A stretch of 64,000 bases of DNA from Ignavibacteria bacterium UBA2360. Lineage in GTDB: Bacteria > Bacteroidota > Ignavibacteria > Tepidaquicellales > OLB5. The translations under genes and the position numbers were made by a program. Location: positions 129,019 through 193,018 of the forward strand of contig DDTQ01000008.1 in the NCBI GenBank assembly GCA_002344125.1, in the 5' to 3' direction. Under the pieces are notes generated by a model that saw nothing but the letters and a program-made list of their open reading frames with translations, searched no databases and was not told where the DNA came from. Positions 42,682 through 51,835 of this stretch are shown here, piece by piece; positions within the stretch are counted from its first letter, which is position 1; each line of letters begins with the position of its first letter.

Positions 42682-43566
42682 ATGAAAGTAGTAAAGCTAA
42701 CAGAAAAGAACATTCCTGCGTTCAAATCGTATTTCAAGCAATTCTCACATGAACAGGATGGATCAAATCCGCCGCTTGATGATTTTACCGTCAGCGAAAA
42801 TGACCCCGTGTATTTGCTGGTAAAGGGAAATGAAATCCGCGGCGCAGCCGCTTTGATGCTCCATCCCGAATACCGCGAGGTTAGGCAGGCTCGGCTAAGG
42901 ATGTTCCACGCTGCAGATGGTGACTATCTATCCTATTTAAAGCTCCTAAACAGCCTATTATTACATACTTCGGGGCTCACTTCTATTTACGGTTTTATTG
43001 AAGATAATTACAGCAATATTGCAAAAATATGGGAAGATCTTGGGTTTGAATCACGACGCTTCGCATGGATACTTATTCGTGATACCAAAGATCTTACCAA
43101 ACCGCAATTCCCAGAAGGTTACGAACTGCGCAACTTCCGCGAGGGAATTGACGAAGAGAATTGGTGCAATATAATTAACGATGCTTTTGGCCATTCATTA
43201 GGCCACGTGCGTATGACGCCGGAGCGAATTGAGCACTGGAGGCTAGACCCTGCGTATATTGACGGCGGTATGAAATTGCTCTGGCACAATGATAAACCGG
43301 CTGCTACACTGAGTATGACAAAAGAAGAACATAAAGGCGAAGATCTGATCTTTATAGAAGCGATAGGAGTTGCAGGTAATTACCAGGGCAAAGGTCTGGG
43401 TAAAAATCTTTTGAGAACAGGCATTCAGTATGCCGCCGATTGCGGTTCACCGGGAGTAATGCTTTCAGTGAACGGCGAAAATGAAAAGGCAGCAGATATG
43501 TACTTCCGCGAAGGATTCAAAAAAGAAGCCCTTTACAAATGTTACTATCTGGATATGAAAAATTAA
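42682..43566 (+). CDS. Tandem GNAT N-acetyltransferase
   Basis: A 294-aa protein with two GNAT folds. The first half (about 1-140) is degenerate (RGAAALMLHPEYREVRQARL). The second has EAIGVAGNYQGKGLGKNLLR with the Q/RxxGxG/A acetyl-CoA loop and LSVNGENEKAADMYFREGFK, the MshD-like arrangement. TTG 42667 would overlap the upstream stop; ATG 42682 (MKVVKLTE) is preferred. Acceptor unknown. Confidence 0.83.
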   Translation: MKVVKLTEKNIPAFKSYFKQFSHEQDGSNPPLDDFTVSENDPVYLLVKGNEIRGAAALMLHPEYREVRQARLRMFHAADGDYLSYLKLLNSLLLHTSGLTSIYGFIEDNYSNIAKIWEDLGFESRRFAWILIRDTKDLTKPQFPEGYELRNFREGIDEENWCNIINDAFGHSLGHVRMTPERIEHWRLDPAYIDGGMKLLWHNDKPAATLSMTKEEHKGEDLIFIEAIGVAGNYQGKGLGKNLLRTGIQYAADCGSPGVMLSVNGENEKAADMYFREGFKKEALYKCYYLDMKN

Positions 43567-43577
43567 TAAATAATACG

Positions 43578-44777
43578 ATGGCTAAAGAGCAAAATAATGA
43601 CCGTGATGTTAAGAGTGATTTCATTGAAATACTCAGAAACTCATTTAAAGAAAATACATTTGTGAAATTCACACTTGGCAAATACCGCGGTAACGAAGAC
43701 GGACTGGAGAATATTTATGTTAATCCGGTTAAGATAAAAGACGAAGTTAAATTCGCACTGCGTTACAAATACAAGACCCGTGATATTTATAAAAATCATA
43801 CTTCTGATGAAGCTGTGAATATTATAAGTGATGAAGTGGGGAAGAACTTCCTATATGGGGGACTCTTTACAACTGCCAACGACTTTGTGCTTGAATACAA
43901 CAAGAAGCGCGTTCCGAGGACCTACACCCGTAAAGCGTCATTCAGCCGTGTTGAAATAAAGGAGCATAACCGCATAAAGACGCGTTACATAGATTCAAAA
44001 GATAAATACCTTAACTTACTCGGCATTACAAACCTGAAGGGCGAAGTAAAAGGCGATAAGTATGATAAATTCCGGCAGGTGGATAAGTTCATTGAAATTT
44101 TAAACGGGCTCATTGAATCAAGCAGCCTTGCAGATAAGGATGAAATTGATGTAATCGATTTTGGCAGCGGGAAATCATACTTAACTTTCGCAGTGTACAA
44201 CTACCTGAACTATAAGCTTGACCTTAAAACCAGGGTTACGGGTATCGAGCAGCGCGAGGACCTTGCGCAGCTATCAAATGATATATCAACAGCGGTCGAT
44301 TTTAATGAACTGAAATTCCTAAACAGCACTATAAACGATAACAAGCTTAAGAAAGCTGATATTGTAATTGCGCTCCATGCTTGTGATACCGCCACAGATG
44401 ACGCAATTGCCAAGGCAATTGCGATCAAGTCTGAAATAATAATACTCGCTCCTTGCTGCCAGAAATACGTCCGCAAGCATCTTCGCATACCCGAAGAATT
44501 AAAGGGTGTATTTAAACACGGCATACTTGAAGAACATCTGGCTTCTTTCATAACCGATGGACTGAGAGCACTGGTGCTGGAATCATACGGCTACAAAACC
44601 AAGGTGTTTGAATTCATATCCGGTGATCATACCAGCAAGAACATAATGATAACAGCCGTAATGGAAGAGTTCACAGAAGATAACTATCTTAAGAAGGTTG
44701 TTGAAATTGAAAAGATGAAAGCTCAATTTGGACTTTCTGATTTTTACTTAGATAAATTACTAACCAAAGTAAAATAA
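43578..44777 (+). CDS. SAM-dependent methyltransferase, Methyltransf_32-like
   Basis: A 399-aa protein. The SAM-binding motif is DVIDFGSGKSYLTFAVYNYL (about 190), followed by VTGIEQREDLAQL, ADIVIALHACDTATDDAIAK and APCCQKYVRKHLRIPEELKG. LHACDTATDDAI and APCCQK are typical of the Methyltransf_32 group related to GSTCD/METTL proteins, likely acting on RNA. The N-terminal 160 residues are unassigned but probably bind RNA. ATG 43578 is chosen over the 43539 frame that begins inside the GNAT gene. Confidence 0.82.
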   Translation: MAKEQNNDRDVKSDFIEILRNSFKENTFVKFTLGKYRGNEDGLENIYVNPVKIKDEVKFALRYKYKTRDIYKNHTSDEAVNIISDEVGKNFLYGGLFTTANDFVLEYNKKRVPRTYTRKASFSRVEIKEHNRIKTRYIDSKDKYLNLLGITNLKGEVKGDKYDKFRQVDKFIEILNGLIESSSLADKDEIDVIDFGSGKSYLTFAVYNYLNYKLDLKTRVTGIEQREDLAQLSNDISTAVDFNELKFLNSTINDNKLKKADIVIALHACDTATDDAIAKAIAIKSEIIILAPCCQKYVRKHLRIPEELKGVFKHGILEEHLASFITDGLRALVLESYGYKTKVFEFISGDHTSKNIMITAVMEEFTEDNYLKKVVEIEKMKAQFGLSDFYLDKLLTKVK

Positions 44778-44797
44778 TTCTAACAGAAAAAGTATGA

Positions 44798-44876
44798 AAC
44801 ACACCCGTTCCGCTTTGCTCCCTCCCCTCTAGAGAAGGGTGTCTGTCCGGCGGCAGCCGTACTGACGGGGGGTGTT
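44798..44876. repeat. ACACCC...GGGTGTT palindromic element
   Basis: A 79-bp element with AACACACCC and GGGTGTT ends, inner CCCTCCCCTCTAGAGAAGGG and a GTCCGGCGGCAGCCGTACTG segment. Its relative is at 51025-51134. It lies between the methyltransferase and pgi. Confidence 0.8.
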
Positions 44877-44949
44877 ACAACTCATATAACTTTTTTAGTG
44901 AAACTAAATAATAATAAAAGTATTAAATTGAGAAAATTAATTAATTTTT

Positions 44950-46302
44950 ATGATTGAATTAAATATTAAAGGTATCTCTGATAATGTTTCAAAAGATGAA
45001 TTAAACTCTTACCGGCAGAAAATAACCGAAGCAAATAATATGCTCTACAAAAAGTCAGGCAAGGGAAGCGATTACCTTGGCTGGCTTGATCTGCCTTCAA
45101 ACATTTCCAGAGAAGAGATTTCACAGATCAAAGATTGCGCTGCATCACTTGCAGGGAAGTCTGATGTTATTGTGGTTATCGGAATCGGCGGCTCATATTT
45201 GGGAGCAAGGGCAGTAATAGATGCTTTATCGAATAATTTTAATGCACTCCTTAATAAGAATGAGCGTAAGGCTCCATTGATACTTTTTGCAGGAGAAAAT
45301 ATAAGTGAAGATTACCACGCTGAGCTGCTTGGCGTATTGAATGACCGTGATTATTCTATTATAGTGATTTCAAAATCAGGTACCACTACGGAGCCTGCAA
45401 TCGCTTTCAGATTATTGAAAGCACACATTGAAAAGAAATACGGCAGGCAGGAAGCAAAAAACCGCATAGTGGCAGTTACCGATAAAGCCAAAGGCGCTTT
45501 GAAAAAGCTTGCTGAAGCAGAAGGCTATCAGACATTTGTAATACCCGATGATGTCGGCGGCAGGTTTTCTGTACTGACTCCCGTGGGATTACTGCCAATA
45601 GCAGCCGCGGGATTTAATGTTGAGGCGCTGCTCAGCGGCGCAAAAGCAATGCAGCTGCTCACCCGGGATAAAAAGCTAATGGATGAAAATCCCGCTGATA
45701 AGTATGCCGCCGCGCGGAACGCGCTTTATAATAAAGGGAAAACGATTGAAATACTTGCAGGCTACACGCCAAACCTGAATTATGTTGTTGAGTGGTGGAA
45801 ACAGCTTTATGGTGAATCAGAAGGTAAAGAGGGAAAAGGGATTTTTCCCGCGGGTGTAAATTTTACCGCTGACCTGCACTCAATGGGGCAGTGGATGCAG
45901 GAAGGAACACGAAGTATATTTGAAACCGTGATAAGCGTTAAGGAATCTAAATTCACACTAACCGTGCCAAGAGATAAAGATAACCTTGATGAAATGAATT
46001 ACATTTCGGGTAAACGTTTAAGTGAAGTAAATAAAATGGCTGAGCTTGGCACCATGCTTGCGCATATTGAAGGCGGTGTGCCAAATATTGCAATCACACT
46101 TGCCAGGCTTGATGAAGAGAACCTTGGAGAGCTTATTTATTTCTTCGAAAAAGCCTGCGCGGTAAGCGGTTATGTGCTGGGTGTTAATCCGTTTGACCAG
46201 CCCGGAGTTGAGGCGTATAAACAAAATATGTTCGCGCTGCTTGGCAAACCGGGATATGAAGATATGAAGCGTGAGCTTGAAACTAAACTTAAGCAGTTTT
46301 AA
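44950..46302 (+). CDS. pgi: Glucose-6-phosphate isomerase
   Basis: It interconverts glucose-6-phosphate and fructose-6-phosphate in glycolysis. At 450 aa it matches the bacterial short form. Sugar-phosphate-binding signatures are VVIGIGGSYLGARAVIDALS (about 75-94), VISKSGTTTEPAIAFRLL (about 138) and DDVGGRFSVLTPVGLLPIAA (about 200). VEWWKQLYGESEGKEGKGIF and the C-terminal NPFDQPGVEAYKQNMFALLG complete the active site. A palindromic element lies upstream; a membrane-protein gene starts 6 nt downstream. Confidence 0.95.
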   Translation: MIELNIKGISDNVSKDELNSYRQKITEANNMLYKKSGKGSDYLGWLDLPSNISREEISQIKDCAASLAGKSDVIVVIGIGGSYLGARAVIDALSNNFNALLNKNERKAPLILFAGENISEDYHAELLGVLNDRDYSIIVISKSGTTTEPAIAFRLLKAHIEKKYGRQEAKNRIVAVTDKAKGALKKLAEAEGYQTFVIPDDVGGRFSVLTPVGLLPIAAAGFNVEALLSGAKAMQLLTRDKKLMDENPADKYAAARNALYNKGKTIEILAGYTPNLNYVVEWWKQLYGESEGKEGKGIFPAGVNFTADLHSMGQWMQEGTRSIFETVISVKESKFTLTVPRDKDNLDEMNYISGKRLSEVNKMAELGTMLAHIEGGVPNIAITLARLDEENLGELIYFFEKACAVSGYVLGVNPFDQPGVEAYKQNMFALLGKPGYEDMKRELETKLKQF

Positions 46303-46307
46303 GCCCT

Positions 46308-47054
46308 ATGGCTTTTGGATTCAAAGATAAGCGCGGTCTGACCAAATGGCGAATGCCCTCTGCTTCGCAGACAATTATTATAATATTAATATTCGCGGTG
46401 CCGCCTGTTGCCGCATCATTTCTGTTTGAGCATATTCCGCAATTCTTCAGGATCCCTCTAGCAGTGATTTGGTTCCTGGTGGCATTTGTTGTATATATAT
46501 ACATTATTTCTCACGGCAGGGGAAAAGAGAAAAGTACAATTACTTCTGCAAATGCTCTTACGGGTGAATTTACAATTGATAATAACTGGATCTCTTTTCT
46601 TGCGTTTTACCCGCTGGTAGCATCTGTTGGGGCTGTAATTAACGGGTATTATATTATTGCAGTAATGCTTGTGCTAACGGGATTTATGATAATTACCATA
46701 GGAAGGTATTTCAGGAAGAAGATTCGAATTGATGATTTGGGAAATTTGTTTATCCTAACTAAGGGCGAGGAAAGATTTATAGACTTCAACACCGTAAAAA
46801 GTGTTGAAGGCAAACTAAATCGTATGAGTGCTGAAGCAATATATAAACCTATAATTATCATAGAGTTTAATAGCAGCATTACAGAAAATAAACCCATCAG
46901 GCTGAAATTTTCAGTTCTTCGCTCCGTTAAGTACGGAACCTACTCACCCTCACAACTGATTCTATCATATATAAAAGAAAAATGTGTATCACACGGTTTT
47001 ATCATTACTTATCTTAACCCCGAAGAAACCGATTTCAGAGCAGAAAAATTTTAA
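46308..47054 (+). CDS. Hypothetical membrane protein
   Basis: A 248-aa protein I do not recognise. Four transmembrane stretches are visible at about 20-40, 48-68, 95-112 and 116-135. The last 110 residues are a soluble beta-rich domain (IRIDDLGNLFILTKGEERFI DFNTVKSVEGKL pattern, as in PH-like domains). It is tightly downstream of pgi but a link to glycolysis is not implied. Confidence 0.68.
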   Translation: MAFGFKDKRGLTKWRMPSASQTIIIILIFAVPPVAASFLFEHIPQFFRIPLAVIWFLVAFVVYIYIISHGRGKEKSTITSANALTGEFTIDNNWISFLAFYPLVASVGAVINGYYIIAVMLVLTGFMIITIGRYFRKKIRIDDLGNLFILTKGEERFIDFNTVKSVEGKLNRMSAEAIYKPIIIIEFNSSITENKPIRLKFSVLRSVKYGTYSPSQLILSYIKEKCVSHGFIITYLNPEETDFRAEKF

Positions 47055-47084
47055 TTTCAATTAATAATCATAATTTATTACACC

Positions 47085-47999
47085 ATGAAAACAATACTGC
47101 TTTCATTCATCTTAATTTTTACATTTATGAATATTTCATATTCCCAGAAACACGATTGCTGTGAGGAAGAAACCACGACAGCCGAAAATAAAACTAAACC
47201 TGAATGCTGCGAAGAATCAGGCACAACAGGAAGCGATATTACCGCGCCGAACATAATGGCGACCTTTGGCAATGATGAGGGCTTTAAGAATGAACATCCT
47301 GAACCACTGGCATTTACACTTGCAGATGGCAAAGGTAAAATGATAACATACAAAACAAGCGATGGTGTTGACGCAAACGGCTATGAAGTTAGGGCGGATA
47401 ACCCTACAAATAACTGGGTATTTTTATTTCATGAGTGGTATGGCTTAAATGATTACATAAAGCGTGAAGCGGAGGAAGTCGCTGCGACTTTGGGGAATGT
47501 TAACGTGCTGGCAATAGATCTATATGACGGCAAAGTAGCTACGAACAATGATGAAGCCGTAAAGTATGTGCAATCGGTTACTAACGACCGCGCGCTTGTA
47601 ATAATAAACGGCGCGAAAGATTATGCCGGCAGTGATGCTGTGTTCGCAGCATACGGCTGGTGTTTCGGCGGCTCATGGAGCAACCAGGCGGCTATAGAGC
47701 TGGGAGATAAATGCAAAGCATGTGTGATATATTACGGAATGCCTGAGCAGAATTTGGATAGACTTGCAAAACTAAAAGCTCCCGTGCTTGGTGTTTTCGC
47801 AAAGCAGGATGCAAGGATAACTCCCGAAGTAGCAGGAAAGTTTGAAAGTGATTTAAAGAGCCTGAACATTCCCGTAACTATTAATATATACGATGCAGGG
47901 CATGGGTTTGCAAATCCAAGTAACCCAAAACACGATGTTACAGCAACAAAGGATGCGAAAGAGAAGACTTATACGTTTTTGAGGGAGAAGCTGCAATAA
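47085..47999 (+). CDS. Exported dienelactone hydrolase-like protein
   Basis: A 304-aa alpha/beta-hydrolase. The signal peptide (MKTILLSFILIFTFMNISYS) is followed by a short cysteine-pair region with two CCEE motifs (HDCCEEE and PECCEES, about 24-48). The dienelactone hydrolase core has VFLFHEWYGLNDYIKREAEE, LAIDLYDGKVATN, the nucleophile in AAYGWCFGGSWSNQ near C193, Asp in VFAKQDARITPEVA and His in YDAGHGFANPSNPKH. The paired CC motifs are unusual and might bind metal or form disulfides. Confidence 0.85.
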   Translation: MKTILLSFILIFTFMNISYSQKHDCCEEETTTAENKTKPECCEESGTTGSDITAPNIMATFGNDEGFKNEHPEPLAFTLADGKGKMITYKTSDGVDANGYEVRADNPTNNWVFLFHEWYGLNDYIKREAEEVAATLGNVNVLAIDLYDGKVATNNDEAVKYVQSVTNDRALVIINGAKDYAGSDAVFAAYGWCFGGSWSNQAAIELGDKCKACVIYYGMPEQNLDRLAKLKAPVLGVFAKQDARITPEVAGKFESDLKSLNIPVTINIYDAGHGFANPSNPKHDVTATKDAKEKTYTFLREKLQ

Positions 48000-48040
48000 A
48001 TTGTCATTCTAATTGAAGATAAGGAATCATAAAAAGCTTT

Positions 48041-48161
48041 AACCACTAATTTCACTAATTACACGAAATTTTCTCCTCCGTCCCAAACTCCGGTTTGGGA
48101 CGGAATTAAACGCTTTGTAGTGACGTCCCGTTTTGCCTGCTTATGGCATGGGTGGGTCGTC
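48041..48161. repeat. Solo CACNAATTN arm plus two palindromes
   Basis: 48041-48069 carries AACCAC and three CACNAATTN units, the arm seen around the GxxExxY element, but I find no partner nearby. 48077-48104 is TCCGTCCCAAAC-TCCG-GTTTGGGACGGA, matching 318-345. 48122-48161 has GACGTCCC and GGGTCGTC ends followed by TTTTTTATT and may terminate the convergent genes. Confidence 0.75.
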
Positions 48162-48212
48162 TTTTTTATTGAACTGTATTTTATATATCAGGGTCTCTGC
48201 GTGAAACTACAA

Positions 48213-50261
48213 TTAATAATCCACCAAACTTCTTAACTGTTCCTTAAATCTTTCCTTCGGGAAGAAGTTTTGCTCAAGCTCTAAGGCAAATGGTACGGGA
48301 GTATCCAGCGAACCGCTTCGCATTACGGGCGCATCGAGATATTCGAATAAATTTTGACCTATCCACGCAGCAATTTCTCCGCCGATACCGCCAAAGAGTG
48401 TATCTTCATGAAGGATAATAACCTTACCGGTTTTCTTTACGCTTTCGGCGATGGTATCGTAATCCAATGGCAGTAAAGTTCGCAGATCAACTATATCAGC
48501 GGAAATATCCTTCATATTCTCAAGGGCATTTAATGCCCAATAAACACCCATGCCATATGTTATGATAGTAACATCATCACCTTCGGTTTCATATCTTGCC
48601 TTGCCAATGGGCAGAGTGTAATAGCCATCAGGCACATCATTGCTAACGCTGCGGTACAGTGCCTTATGCTCAAAGTACAGCACGGGATTCGGGTCATCAA
48701 TTGCGCTTAACAACAGTCCCTTGGCATCATACGGTGTAGCGGGGTAAACTACTTTCAGCCCGGGTACATGAGTGAACCAAGCTTCATTGCTTTGTGAATG
48801 GAACGGTCCCGCGCCAACGCCGCCGCCTGTCGGCATTCTGATAACAACATCAGCGTTCTGTCCCCACCTGTAATTAATTTTAGCAAGATTGTTTACTATC
48901 TGGTTGAACCCGCAAGTCACGAAATCCGCGAACTGCATTTCCACCATTGCTTTGTATCCTTTGATAGATAGACCAAGTGCTGTACCTACAATTGCTGATT
49001 CACACAGCGGTGTATTCCTCACACGCTCTTTGCCGAACTCTTTATAAAAATTTTCTGTAACCTTAAATACACCGCCGTACTCACAAATATCCTGACCCAT
49101 CAAAACAAGGTTATCATGTTTAATCATTGCTTCCTTCAGCCCATCAGAAACCGCATCAACAAAGCGCCTTTCTTTGGCCGCTTCACCCGGTTCAATTATA
49201 ACGGGGGCATAGGGAGCATAAACATCCTTCACTTCATAAGTTGTATCAGGTACAATCTTTGGCTGTGCAAAGGCTTTATCAAGCCCTGATTCAATTTCAC
49301 TTTTAAATTCGGCGCGTATATTTTGAATTGTTTCATCATTCAACAGACCCAATTCCTTCAGGTACGTTTCATAATTCTTTACAGGATCTTTTACTTCCCA
49401 TTTCTCAAATAATTCCTTTGGAACATATTTTACCCCTGATGCCTCTTCATGTCCGCGCATGCGGAAGGTCATGCACTCAATCAGTACCGGACGCGGTTTT
49501 TTATTCATGCTGTTGCGGAGCGTTAGTATCCTGTCATACACTTCAAGCAGGTTATTTCCGTCTATTTGGTATGATTCCATTCCATACCCTATGGCCTTAT
49601 CGACCAATGCTTTGCATTTGTATTGTTCGGTTACGGGAGTTGAAAGTCCATAAGCATTATTTTCAATTATAAACAGCACGGGAAGATCCCATACAGCGGC
49701 AACGTTAAGTGATTCATGGAAGTCGCCTTCGCTTGTACCGCCATCCCCTGAAAACACTGCTGTGGTTTTGAGTTGATGCTTTTTATCTTTCAGTTTCCGC
49801 ATCAGCTCCGCAAGCGCTATTCCATCGGCTATGCCGAGCTGTGGACCCAAATGACTTATCATTCCCACAATATGGTAATCATTGGTGCCAAAGTGGAATG
49901 AGCGCTCACGCCCTTTTGAAAATCCGTTGTAGCTGCCCTGCAGCTGCATGAAAAGTTTAGCCAGCGGAATTCCGCGCGAAGTAAATACTCCGAGGTTGCG
50001 GTGCATGGGCAGTATATATTCATCCGGCTGCATAGCCATTGTTAAACCTACCGATATCGCTTCCTGGCCAATGCCTGAGAACCATTTGCTTATTTTGCCT
50101 AGTCTCAGGTTCAGCAGCATTTTTTCTTCTATCATTCGCGGCAATAGAATTGCCTTATACAGATCAAGCAAAGTTTCATCGGCGTACTTTTTACGGTTGA
50201 ATTCCATTGCGGTATTAAAATTATTCTGCGGGTTCAGATTCAGGTCGTTTTGTTTATGCAT
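48213..50261 (-). CDS. 2-oxoacid dehydrogenase E1, alpha and beta fused
   Basis: A 682-aa single-chain E1 of a branched-chain 2-oxoacid/pyruvate dehydrogenase complex. The alpha part (about 1-330) holds YILPMHRNLGVFTSRGIPLA and the thiamine-diphosphate site GDGGTSEGDFHESLNVAAVW ... IIENNAYGLSTP. The beta part (about 350-682) holds LMGQDICEYGGVFKVTENFY, TPLCESAIVGTALGLSIKGY, MPTGGGVGAGPFHSQSNEAW and a transketolase C-terminal domain (ITYGMGVYWALNALEN). It decarboxylates a 2-oxoacid and passes the acyl group to E2 lipoate. No E2 or E3 gene is in the window. ATG 50261 or the internal M at position 19 could start it. Confidence 0.92.
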   Translation of the reverse strand: MHKQNDLNLNPQNNFNTAMEFNRKKYADETLLDLYKAILLPRMIEEKMLLNLRLGKISKWFSGIGQEAISVGLTMAMQPDEYILPMHRNLGVFTSRGIPLAKLFMQLQGSYNGFSKGRERSFHFGTNDYHIVGMISHLGPQLGIADGIALAELMRKLKDKKHQLKTTAVFSGDGGTSEGDFHESLNVAAVWDLPVLFIIENNAYGLSTPVTEQYKCKALVDKAIGYGMESYQIDGNNLLEVYDRILTLRNSMNKKPRPVLIECMTFRMRGHEEASGVKYVPKELFEKWEVKDPVKNYETYLKELGLLNDETIQNIRAEFKSEIESGLDKAFAQPKIVPDTTYEVKDVYAPYAPVIIEPGEAAKERRFVDAVSDGLKEAMIKHDNLVLMGQDICEYGGVFKVTENFYKEFGKERVRNTPLCESAIVGTALGLSIKGYKAMVEMQFADFVTCGFNQIVNNLAKINYRWGQNADVVIRMPTGGGVGAGPFHSQSNEAWFTHVPGLKVVYPATPYDAKGLLLSAIDDPNPVLYFEHKALYRSVSNDVPDGYYTLPIGKARYETEGDDVTIITYGMGVYWALNALENMKDISADIVDLRTLLPLDYDTIAESVKKTGKVIILHEDTLFGGIGGEIAAWIGQNLFEYLDAPVMRSGSLDTPVPFALELEQNFFPKERFKEQLRSLVDY

Positions 50262-50301
50262 GAAGTAAGTAAACTTGTATTGAATAATGTTATAAAATTA
50301 T

Positions 50302-50334
50302 AAAAAAAGGGAAGACATCTTACAGCTTCCCTTT
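50302..50334 (-). terminator. Rho-independent terminator of ferritin gene
   Basis: On the minus strand AAAGGGAAG (50334-50326) pairs with CTTCCCTTT (50314-50306) and is followed by a run of T (complement of 50301-50308). It lies 30 nt beyond the ferritin stop. Confidence 0.75.
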
Positions 50335-50363
50335 ATGTGGTATCTTTTGAACTCAAATTTTAA

Positions 50364-50870
50364 TTATGCAGCAGGCGGAGTAAATGATCTTGATGCGTAT
50401 TCCTGGTCTAATATAAGCAGACCCTCGCCTTTACCGCCGATAATTTCCATCTTGCCAAGCGCCTTGCTTGCCAATGCTTCTTCTTCAACCTGTTCATCAA
50501 CGTACCATTTCAAAAAGCTGTTTACAGCGTGGTCATTTTCTTTTATTGCATCATCCATCAGGTCGTTAATTGATTTTGTAACTTTCTTCTCATGCCCTAA
50601 TGCTTTTTCGAATACTTCAATGGGTGATTTGAAAGTGACATCAGGCTGCGCAATCTGCTGAAGCTCAACCTTTCCGCCTTTATCAAGTATAAAATGGAAG
50701 ATCTTCATTGCGTGGAAGTGTTCTTCCTGTGCCTGCACATGAAAATAATTAGCAATACCGTCAAGGTTCATTGCGTGAAAATACGCCGCCATTGAAAGGT
50801 ATTCATACTCAGCAAAGAACTCATTGTTCATCTGCTTGTTCAGTTCTGCCTGAAGTTTTCCTGATAACAT
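50364..50870 (-). CDS. ftnA: Bacterial non-haem ferritin
   Basis: A 168-aa iron-storage ferritin. Four-helix-bundle ferroxidase ligands are visible in MNNEFFAEYEYLSMAAYFHA (Glu near 17) and NYFHVQAQEEHFHAMKIFHF (Glu-Glu-x-x-His near 50-53), with further Glu and Gln in HAVNSFLKWYVDEQVEEEAL. It oxidises and stores iron as a 24-mer in the cytosol. No promoter was confirmed in the 320-bp upstream region, which is AT-rich and contains the 51025-51134 palindromic element. Confidence 0.93.
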   Translation of the reverse strand: MLSGKLQAELNKQMNNEFFAEYEYLSMAAYFHAMNLDGIANYFHVQAQEEHFHAMKIFHFILDKGGKVELQQIAQPDVTFKSPIEVFEKALGHEKKVTKSINDLMDDAIKENDHAVNSFLKWYVDEQVEEEALASKALGKMEIIGGKGEGLLILDQEYASRSFTPPAA

Positions 50871-51024
50871 AAGCTGCTCCTTAATTATTTGATTTTACGA
50901 AATTACTAATAATAAAAATGAGTTTAAATGCTAAAATGTTTCAAATTTTACGGTAAATTTTCTATTATTAGATGTTTATCTAATTCACAATATGTTTAAA
51001 TGCTTCAATTTATTGAATATGAAA

Positions 51025-51134
51025 ACACACCCCTTCCGCTTCGCTCCCTCCCCTCTCGAGAGGGGAATTAAGATTTAATATTCCCCTCTTGAGAGGGGTG
51101 GCTGATCGGCGATAGCCGAGCAGACGGGGTGTGT
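51025..51134. repeat. ACACACCCC...GGGGTGTGT palindromic element
   Basis: A 110-bp element with ACACACCCC (51025-51033) and GGGGTGTGT (51126-51134) ends, two CCCCTCT-AGAGGGG palindromes (51050-51065 and 51083-51098) and a CTGATCGGCGATAGCCGAGCAG-like segment near the right end. The rest of 50871-51194 holds no gene that I can see. Related to 44798-44876. Confidence 0.85.
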
Positions 51135-51194
51135 CAAAAAAACAAAAATGAAATTTTCAGTGAGAACTAAATGATTGATTTTCTCAATAACATA

Positions 51195-51563
51195 TCAACC
51201 CCTCATCTTATCGATCATCCGTCTATCCTTCTTCGTGGGTCTGCCAACACCTTTAAATTTGCTTTGGTAAGATACAAACCTTTCGGTTTGGAGCTTAACA
51301 AGCTCTTCCTGCGGGGTGATATCAAGTGCGTAGTTTTTTACCAGGGGAGCACCCACGCGTTTTTCGAGCAGTTCAATAACCCTGAATGCCCGTTTAACAT
51401 ATCCCTGCTGAACAGTGATCACGTCGCCCGGCTTAATGTGACGAGACGGCTTAACGCTTGTGCCCTCAATTTTCACTTTGCCGCCATCACAGGCATCGGT
51501 TGCAATGCTTCGGGATTTAAACACCCGGATGCACCATAAATATTTATCAACACGTACGTTCAA
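51195..51563 (-). CDS. S4-domain RNA-binding protein, Hsp15-like
   Basis: A 122-aa protein with an N-terminal S4 domain: RVDKYLWCIRVFKSRSIATD, GGKVKIEGTSVKPSRHIKPG and VITVQQGYVKRAFRVIEL. Length and layout match E. coli Hsp15 (HslR), which rescues stalled 50S-peptidyl-tRNA complexes after heat shock. The C-terminal GVGRPTKKDRRMIDKM tail is basic. Upstream sequence contains simple AATGAGTAATGAGCAATGAG repeats. Confidence 0.85.
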   Translation of the reverse strand: MNVRVDKYLWCIRVFKSRSIATDACDGGKVKIEGTSVKPSRHIKPGDVITVQQGYVKRAFRVIELLEKRVGAPLVKNYALDITPQEELVKLQTERFVSYQSKFKGVGRPTKKDRRMIDKMRG

Positions 51564-51716
51564 TTAACAATGAGTAATGAGCAATGAGTAATTAAGAATT
51601 AGGAATTACGAATATAAGCACATACTTAAACCGCTAAGGCGCAAAGACGCCGAGACTTGTAATGTGTTTTATAAAATATTATGCTTTTCTTTGAGCCTTT
51701 GTGTTTATTTTGTTTA

Positions 51717-51822
51717 ACCTCACCCCCAACCCCTCTCCTATAAGGAGAGGGGAGAGATTACCTGAAATTCTTCGTTCTTTTCTCTCCCTCTCCTTCCAGG
51801 AGAGGGAGACGGAGGGTGAGGT
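51717..51822. repeat. Third CCTCACCC...GGGTGAGG element
   Basis: A 106-bp element with ACCTCACCC and GGGTGAGGT ends and two internal hairpins (CCCCTCTCCTATAAGGAGAG and CCCTCTCCTTCCAGGAGAGG). It has the same architecture as 40038-40137 and is adjacent to the 3' end of the 82-aa gene. Confidence 0.85.
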
Positions 51823-51835
51823 CAATGAAGGTTGA

